Source of the DNA: Molossus alvarezi
Taxonomy: Eukaryota > Chordata > Mammalia > Chiroptera > Molossidae
Assembly: GCA_037176705.1 (NCBI GenBank)
Contig: CM073886.1
Coordinates: forward strand, 130,478,001 to 130,542,000
DNA length: 64,000 bases
Direction of reading: 5' to 3'
The position numbers were made by a program, and so were the translations under genes. Positions 57,881 to 64,000 of this stretch are shown here, piece after piece (within the stretch, counting starts at the first letter, position 1; the number at the start of each line of letters is the position of its first letter). The notes beneath the pieces are model-generated. The model made no database searches, was not told the origin of the DNA, and saw only the letters and a program-made list of their open reading frames with translations.

Positions 57881-58265
57881 ATAATGTACTTATGTGGACC
57901 AGTCACACAAGTGTAGAGAGCAGCTACTGTGTAGAAAGCAACAGTACTGGAGGTAAAACAACTCTTTATGAATTATAATTACTGGGTAAATGTAAAATCA
58001 TGTACTGTAAAATCATGAGCTACTGCAAAAAAAAAAATATCTGTACCATGGGAACTTAATCTGGATGCTGGTCGGTCTTTTTATATTCAGCTGTGGTTGA
58101 TGTGAATACTTCCCCCTTGTGATAGTAACAGGTATGTAAAAAAACCAACACAGAGAATGGTAAATCATAGGAAACTTTAATGAACTGTATTGACTAAATG
58201 ATGGCATGTATCATCTTTTATATTATTAAAGCGACTGTTATATATTTTCATTAGCAAACCATCCC

Positions 58266-60076
58266 ATGACAATGGATCTTGTAGAGAAGAACATTAAGAA
58301 AAGAAAATATAGTGAGGATTTTTTACAGTATGGTTTTACCTCAATAATTACAGCAGGAATTGAGAAACTGCAACGTGTTATTTGTTGCGAAGTTCTATCA
58401 GCCAAATCTATGAAGCCGAACAAACTAAAATGCCATTTTGATAGCAAGCATCCGAGCTTTTCTGGCAAAGACACCAACTATTTTAGAACAAAGCTGATGG
58501 ACTCAAGAAAGCCAGACATGACACTGGTGACAAGTACCACAAACAAAATGTAGCAGCCGTTGAAGCTTCATATTTGGTGGCACTCAGAATCTCCAGAGCT
58601 ATGAAACCTCACACTATTGCTGAGGATTTACTGTTGCCAGCAGCCAAAGACATTGTTCAAGTTATGATCGGAGAAGAATTTGTTACGAAATTGAGTGCAA
58701 TTTCCTTATCTAACGACACTGTCCGCAGAAGAATAAATGACATGTCTGCTGATACTCTTGATCAGGTAATCCAGGAAATTAAATCTGCTCCACTTCCAAT
58801 ATGTAGCATCCAGCTTGATGAATCTACAGACGTTGCAAACTGTTCACAGTTACTGGTTTATGTTAGGTATATGAATGATGGTGACTTGAAAGATGAGTTT
58901 CTTTTTTGCAAACCTCTTGAAATGACAACTACTGCATGTGATGTACTTGACACAGTTGGTTCATTTCTGAAAGAGCATAAGATCTCTTGAAAAACGGTTT
59001 GTGGTGTTTGCACAGATGGTGCTCCAGCTATGCTAGGATGTCGATCTGGATTTCAACGTTTGATACTGAATGAGTCACCAAAAGTCGTCGGAACTCACCA
59101 TATGATTCATCAGCAAATATTAGCAACAAAGACTCTGCCACCAGAGTTACAAGAAGTAATGAAAAGCGGCATAAGTCCTGTCAATTTTGTAAAGGCGAGC
59201 ACTTTAAACAGTTGCCTGTTTTCACAACTGTGCAATGACCTGGATGCGCCGAACAGTGCTCTGTTATTGCACACTGAAGTGAGATGGTTGTCGACGGAAA
59301 AGTTATAAAACATGTTTTTGAGCTTTGTGATGAACTCAAAACGTTTTATAATCAGAAAGCAAGACCACAGTTCAAAGCACTTTTCAGCAATAAAAGTGAG
59401 CTGCAGAAAATAGCTTACCTGGTTGCCATCTTTGCCATCTTGAATGAGTTAAATTTATCACTGCAAGGACCAAATGCAACCCGCCTTGATGTGTCTGAAA
59501 AGATCTGATCATTCCAAATGAAACTTTAGTTTTGGCAAAAAAAAAAGGATGAAAATAAAATTTACATATTACCTACCTTATCTTCTTTCTTTGAGGAACA
59601 TGACATTGAACCAGACAAAAGGATTACGATGATCATTTCTGGGAAAGAACACTTGCACATGCTTGCAGACAAAATTTCATCGTACTTTCCAAATCTACCT
59701 GACAGCCCATTGGCACTTGCCAGGAGCCCACTCACAGTCAAAGTTGAAGATGTTCCTGAGACAGCACAAGAGGAGTTCATTGACCTTATTAACAGTGATG
59801 CAGTGAAAACTGATTTCTCTATAATGCCAAGTACAAAATTCTGGATCAAGCGTTTGCAGTCATATCCTGTTCTGTCTGAGACTGCGTTGTGCCTTCTTCT
59901 TCCATTTCCAACAACATATCTTTGTGAAACAGGGTTTTCCAGCTTGTTGGTTATTTATCAAGTCTAAGTACAGAAGTAGACTTGTTGTGGAAGATGATCT
60001 TCGTTGTGCTCTTGCAAAGACTGCTCCGAGAATTTCTGATCTGGTGAGAAAGAAGCAATCTCAACCTTCACACTGA
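58266..60076 (+). pseudogene. hAT (SPIN/Buster-type) transposase pseudogene
   Basis: The ancestral product is a cut-and-paste transposase of the Buster/SPIN hAT branch, related to domesticated ZBED5-like proteins. The ATG at 58266 opens an N-terminal BED zinc-finger segment (CEVLSA, then MKPNKLK and HFDSKHP). The first zinc cysteine appears replaced by Arg (residue 37). The RNase H-like catalytic region follows, with Asp in LDESTD (58817-58819), Asp in TDGAPAMLG (59015-59017), an RWLS motif near 59282 and the final Glu in YLCETGFSS (59926-59928). The C-terminal hATC dimerisation region contains the latter. It ends at a TGA at 60074-60076. Reading phase changes near 58490, 59293 and 59955, and in-frame stops occur at 58988, 59506 and 59527. 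No functional enzyme is possible. About 600 codons in total, the usual size. Confidence 0.93.
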
Positions 60077-60537
60077 CGTTGGTCATTTATACTGTCGCAA
60101 AATGTAGCAATGTAGTTTACTGTTGTTATATTAAGACCGTTACCCATGCAACACCATGCTTCGAAACAAAATTGTATTTATTTGGATTTAAAAATAAATA
60201 TTTCACAATATATAATTGCATATTGTTTTTTGATTAATCACTATGCTTTAATTCTGTAACAATGAAAATACATCCTGCATATCAGATATTTACATTACGA
60301 TTCATAACAGTAGCAAAATTACAGTTATAAAGTAGCAACAAAAATAATTTTATGGTTGGGGGTCACCACAACATGAGGAACTGCACTAAAGAGTCGCGGC
60401 AGTAGGAAGGTTGAGAACCGCTGACCTAGAGGGAAATCCAGGCTGATGAAAAGGCACACAGGGCCCCCTTTCTACCAACGTGACAGGCTAAGGTGCCTGA
60501 GTTCTACTCTAAAACTTACAGGAATGCTGTGCGAACT

Positions 60538-60539
60538 AT

Positions 60540-60578
<39 letters not shown>

Positions 60579-60580
60579 TA
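60538..60580. repeat. (TTTA)n microsatellite in SINE tail
   Basis: About ten TTTA units. The complement of an A-rich SINE tail, it lies inside the target duplication of the VES copy and so originated from it. Confidence 0.95.
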
Positions 60581-60770
60581 TTTTTAATGAGGATCATTGC
60601 CTCTCTCTTTTTTCTTTATTGATTTTTTGAGAGAGAGAGAGAGAATCATTGATGAGAGAGAACATCGATTACTTGCCTCTTGCATGCGCCCCACTGGGGA
60701 TCAGTCCCACATCCTGGGCATGTACCCTGACTGGGAATCAAAACTGCGACCTCTGAGCCACACCAGCTGG
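60543..60770 (-). mobile_element. VES SINE, antisense, tail expanded to (TTTA)n
   Basis: The insertion is bounded by gctgtgcgaactattta (60526-60542) and gctgtgtgaattattta (60771-60787), a 17-bp target duplication with two differences. Inside are a (TTTA)n run, tttctttattgattttttga, catgcgccccactggggatc and cacaccagctggg. The region between the B box and the head is shortened. The A-rich SINE tail has become a tetranucleotide microsatellite. Confidence 0.94.
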
Positions 60771-60812
60771 GCTGTGTGAATTATTTAAACCATCATTAAA
60801 TGTATAACTGAA

Positions 60813-61009
60813 GCCCAGCCGGTGTGGCTCAGTGGTTGAGCGTCAACCCTGCACCAAGAGGTTGCCTGTTCGATTCCCGGTCAGGGCACATGCCCAAGTT
60901 GTGGGTCCGATCCCCAGTGGGGGGCATGCAAGAGGCAGCCAGTGTTCTCTCTCATCGATGTTCCTCTCTCTCTCTCTCTAAAAATAAATAAAGGAAAAAA
61001 ATTATTTAA
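60813..61009 (+). mobile_element. VES SINE, short form
   Basis: The head is gcccagccggtgtggctcag. Then come ggttgagcgtcaaccctgca, tgttcgattcccggtcaggg and ccccagtggggggcatgcaa. The tail is ctctaaaaataaataaagga. The duplication aaatgtataactgaa (60798-60812) and aaatgtatcactgaa (61010-61024) flanks it. Confidence 0.96.
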
Positions 61010-61024
61010 AAATGTATCACTGAA

Positions 61025-62778
61025 AACCAAACAAACAGTGACATTTTCAGGGGCTGAAAATCAAGACAGAGAGTGACAACCTAAATGGAAACGTGAAACT
61101 CATAATCTGGGAGCCGGGACCCTGGGGTCTCGAATGCTCTGTGGGGAATGAGACAAGGTCTAGGGCCCTGATGAGCTGGGAAGGAGACACCTGAAAATCT
61201 TCCCGGGCCTCAGTGCTCAGTGGAGACCTATGCTAGAAAATTCTGGGAGTCCAGTAAGAAATAAGTAGTTTGAAAAAATGGCGCCATCTTTTTAATGCTC
61301 TAGTACAGTAAGAGTAGAACCTTTTTAGAGGCAATATATTTCTGATACAAAAAATATCCAAGTAAAACATTGATAAGGTATAGAATTTCCTTTAGTTTTT
61401 CTTTGGATTTGTTTTTTATTACATTTGTGTAAAATTTTACTGTGCTTTATTTGAAAAGATGTTATAGTGTAACTGAATTTTTATAGAATTCCTTCTGCCA
61501 TCTAAATATTAAATTTTGTTATCCCATTGATCTTTCTTTTCATATATATGCATATATGAAAAGAGACCTATTATTAATTATATTCTTGCTATTATCAGTA
61601 ATACATATATTTCTATGTGCACATATATTAAATATTAAACTTAATGTTAAATTTTATTTAATTATTGAATATATTTACTTTATACATTATTAATATTAAA
61701 TGTTAATATTAAATATGAAACATTAAAACTGAGTGCTGGGTATGAACTGGATTGGTTGTTGTACCCTTCTTTTTCTTAATCACTGAATTTTTATAAGGAG
61801 CCCATGTCCTTCAACAGAACAAAAGAAAACAAAAAACAAAAAGAGTGCAAAAGTTCAATCTTAAAAAGTGCTACCTAATTCAAAAAGAAAACAAAAGCAA
61901 AAAGAAGAAAACTCAGATCTGCAAGTAGGGGTTGACTTCAACAAAGGAAGGGAACGAACGAATTCCTCGGACCACTGTCACGCATGGGACCGTGCAAAGA
62001 AATGAGTGAATGGCAGAGGTGTAGCTCAGAAAACACCAGCGGCCATAGCAACAGTCACAGGAGCAGAGGTCCAGGCATCGTTTTGTATTAGGGCACCTCA
62101 GCCCTTGTGATGTAACACGACGTGGGGTGAACGCAGGAGGCGCCCACAAGGCCTTGCCACCTACCAGAGAAATGAAGCCCAGCAGAAGCCAGTGCAGCTC
62201 CGCCCGCGGTGAGGTCGGACTGGACACGCGGGGAAGGAGCCAGCGCGCACGCCCCACCTTCAGCCCTCCGCTCCCCGACCACCTGGTTAGCGCACCACGT
62301 TCTGCTGCAGGAGAGCCTCCGCATTATGTCTTGGAAGTGCTCTGGTCAAATAGGAATTAAAATTTGACAGCAAAATTATAAATCCAATCCTCACAGAGAT
62401 ACCATATCCGATTATGTTTGCACTGACTCCAATGCATGTATAGATGGGAAATATTACAGAAATGTAGTGAATGCTTTTGTTTTTATTTCCATATGCAACA
62501 AGATGTTGCATATTAGACGATATGAAATGCATAATATCAGCATCGTAAGGCGGAATTTTAATAAGCGCTCTGCAGACAGCAGCACACGGCCAGACTCTCC
62601 AAGCCCCGTTTTCCAGCTCTGGCTGACTTGACGACAGTGGTTGCCAGTTTCAAGTAAATGGAATATTAGACTGATAACTCAAGGAATCAAACAGAAATAA
62701 TCTCATTTCATCATAATACCCATATTTATGAGTTTTTTCTAAAATTATTGCACTAATATTGTGTTACCTTAGACTTTA
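61025..62778. other. unique DNA, no gene seen
   Basis: No recognisable exon or repeat family. An AT palindrome with 13-bp arms lies at 61535-61564, and very AT-rich sequence covers 61550-61730. A GC-richer stretch at 62100-62330 carries short overlapping frames on both strands. Confidence 0.5.
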
Positions 62779-62999
62779 TTCTTTTTCTTTAAATATGTTT
62801 TTATTGACATTTTACAGAGAAAGGAAGGGAAAGAGAGATAGAAACATCAGTGTGAGAGAGAAACACTGATCAGCTGCCTCCTGCACGCCCCCTACTGGGA
62901 ACCAAGCCCACAACCGGCACAGGTGCCCTGACCGGGAATCGAACCAGGACCTCTCAGTCCACGGGATGACACTCAGTCCACTGAGCCACAAAGGCAGGG
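62779..62999 (-). mobile_element. VES SINE (diverged subfamily), antisense
   Basis: It starts tctttttctttaaatatgtt and includes cagctgcctcctgcacgccc, ccgggaatcgaaccaggacc and tctcagtccacgg. The degraded head complement is cacaaaggcaggg. The 10-bp duplication ttagacttta lies at 62769-62778 and 63000-63009. Confidence 0.94.
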
Positions 63000-63049
63000 T
63001 TAGACTTTAAGACTTATTATTTTAGTACTTACTACAGTTCTTTACCAGA

Positions 63050-63213
63050 GAGTACCAGTGGGCGGCTCAGTTGATTGGAGCATCACCCTGTACATCAAAA
63101 TTGTGGGTTTGATCCCCAGTTGAGGTACTTACAGATTGATGTTTCTCTCTCTCTCTCTCTCCACCATCCAATCTCTAAAATCAATAAAAACATATCCATG
63201 GGTGAGGATTAAA
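63050..63213 (+). mobile_element. VES SINE, diverged and internally shortened
   Basis: The head is accagtgggcggctcagttg. The B box is gtgggtttgatccccagttg. A shortened middle is followed by ttgatgtttctctctctctc and a tail catatccatgggtgaggatt. No clear target duplication was seen. Confidence 0.8.
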
Positions 63214-63226
63214 TATATATATATAT

Positions 63227-63437
63227 TTTTTTTTCTTTATTGATTTTTAGAGAGAGAGGAAGGGAGAGGGAGAGAGAGATGGAAACATGGATGAGGGAGA
63301 ACATTGATTGGCCGCCTCCTGCACGCCCCCCACTGGGGATCAGGCCCACAACCTGGGCATGTGTCCTGACTGCGAATCAAACCGGCGACCTCTTGGTGCA
63401 GGGTCGACACTCAACCACTGAGCCACACCAGCCAAGC
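63227..63437 (-). mobile_element. VES SINE, short form, antisense
   Basis: It starts ttttttctttattgattttt and includes gccgcctcctgcacgccccc, gtgcagggtcgacactcaac and cacaccagccaagc. An (AT)n sequence, atatatatatatttt, lies on both sides (about 63215 and 63438) and is probably the target duplication. Confidence 0.95.
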
Positions 63438-63452
63438 ATATATATATATTTT

Positions 63453-64000
63453 AAAAGTACTTTACCGTAGAGCAATCACACTTATCAAAAATAAACAAAT
63501 ACAAAGATCTAAGCATATTTGGATGCAGGAATATTTTAGGTACACAAAGTAATTCTTAATTATAATTTTAAAATATTTCTTTTCCTTTTAACCACGTGTC
63601 TGGTTTAGCAGCCAGTTTTGCACTGACCCGAGTTTGAAGGAGTAAATGGCAGGGTGTGCTGGCCTCCACGACCTGGCTCAGGACCGTGAGCAGTCTGCTT
63701 AGACGGTTCGCCTGCCATTTCCACGTCTTCAAGATGCCTGGGCACTGGCAGGGCATGAGGGGAGAACACAGAAGGAAATAAATAAATAAGCTAGATAAGG
63801 GTATTTTCCACCCCACCTCCATCTCATTCCCAGAATAGCACCTGGCCAAGATTGTCAGGTATTCAAACAAGATATTTTGTTCATTGAACATGTTAAAAAC
63901 AAAATGATGGTTGTCTGTGGGAAATGCTTTGCTACCACGGAGCATGGACCAATGACCGTGCTCAAGAACCTTCTACGTAAAGGGCATCTTAATTCACTTT
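63453..64000. other. unique DNA, no gene seen
   Basis: No recognisable repeat. A 125-codon antisense frame at 63568-63945 has no recognisable domain and probably is not a gene. Confidence 0.45.

Larger units (their letters stand above)
57651..60423 (+). mobile_element. SPIN-group hAT DNA transposon, transposase-bearing, left end truncated
   Basis: The right end (60190-60423) closely matches the reverse complement of the recalled SPIN 5' region: catcctgcatatcagatatt, cattacgattcataacagta, tttatggttgggggtcacca, then the terminus ggttgagaaccgctg. The left end matches the other SPIN terminus from ccccctttgggggtcaaatg, aggggtcacctaagaccatc onwards, but the outer 27 or so bases carrying the inverted repeat are missing. 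No target duplication can therefore be paired. Between the ends lies a broken transposase (58266-60076). The left 125 bp is also found in the MITE at 25742-25962. SPIN elements are documented cases of horizontal transfer among tetrapods; this copy is immobile. Confidence 0.9.

Noticed and set aside
58266..59967. A domesticated ZBED-like host gene rather than a transposon
   Set aside because: Transposon ends flank it and the frame is broken by three frameshifts and three stops. A zinc ligand is lost. All point to a decaying transposase.

Overview
The window is mammalian, non-coding genomic DNA, almost certainly from a vesper bat (Vespertilionidae or a close relative). Three things point there. 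At least 23 copies of the tRNA-derived VES SINE are present. The L1 3' UTRs are of the type ending in a G-rich stretch followed by an acatctgtaa and caacaataaa motif. There is also a large SPIN-group hAT DNA transposon, a family known for horizontal transfer into some mammals, including vesper bats. These assignments rest on recalled consensus sequences; no database search was run. I see no convincing host exon, tRNA, rRNA, snRNA or CRISPR array. The open reading frames are short, or arise from repeats and GC-rich stretches.

Layout. 1-9.1 kb: mostly unique DNA with no SINE, containing a CpG-rich 1-kb patch (3.3-4.3 kb). 9.1-18.3 kb: VES SINEs, a 2.7-kb antisense L1 relic (11.9-14.5 kb), a MER5A-like element, and a younger L1 3' end with two SINEs inserted in it (17.1-18.3 kb). 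18.3-30.6 kb: sparse repeats, a second GC-rich patch (22.4-23.3 kb), a perfect 20-bp inverted repeat (25.3 kb), and a 221-bp non-autonomous hAT element with its target duplication (25.7 kb). 30.6-39.4 kb: a dense SINE cluster, a MaLR-type LTR (31.2-31.7 kb), a MIR split by a SINE, an L1 3' end, a 29-bp minisatellite and a Charlie-like MITE. 40.0-41.6 kb: a tandem-repeat locus made of twenty 39-bp units followed by about 630 bp of CCA/ACA/CTC triplets with only six G on the + strand. 41.6-57.6 kb: mixed, with a mariner-type MITE inside an L2 fragment, SINEs, a 1.9-kb antisense L1, and old L1, L2 and MIR pieces. 57.65-60.42 kb: a SPIN-group hAT transposon whose transposase is broken by three frameshifts and three stops, and whose left terminus is missing. 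60.5-63.4 kb: five SINEs in alternating orientation, forming inverted pairs.

Nothing here works as an operon or pathway. The window records successive transposon waves: old L2, MIR, MER5A and MaLR; then L1 and mariner; then hAT/SPIN and VES. The most notable items are the transposase-bearing SPIN-group element with a matching non-autonomous relative in the same window, and the composite minisatellite plus G-depleted triplet tract. I did not find a new defence or metabolic system, and intergenic or intronic bat DNA is unlikely to hold one.
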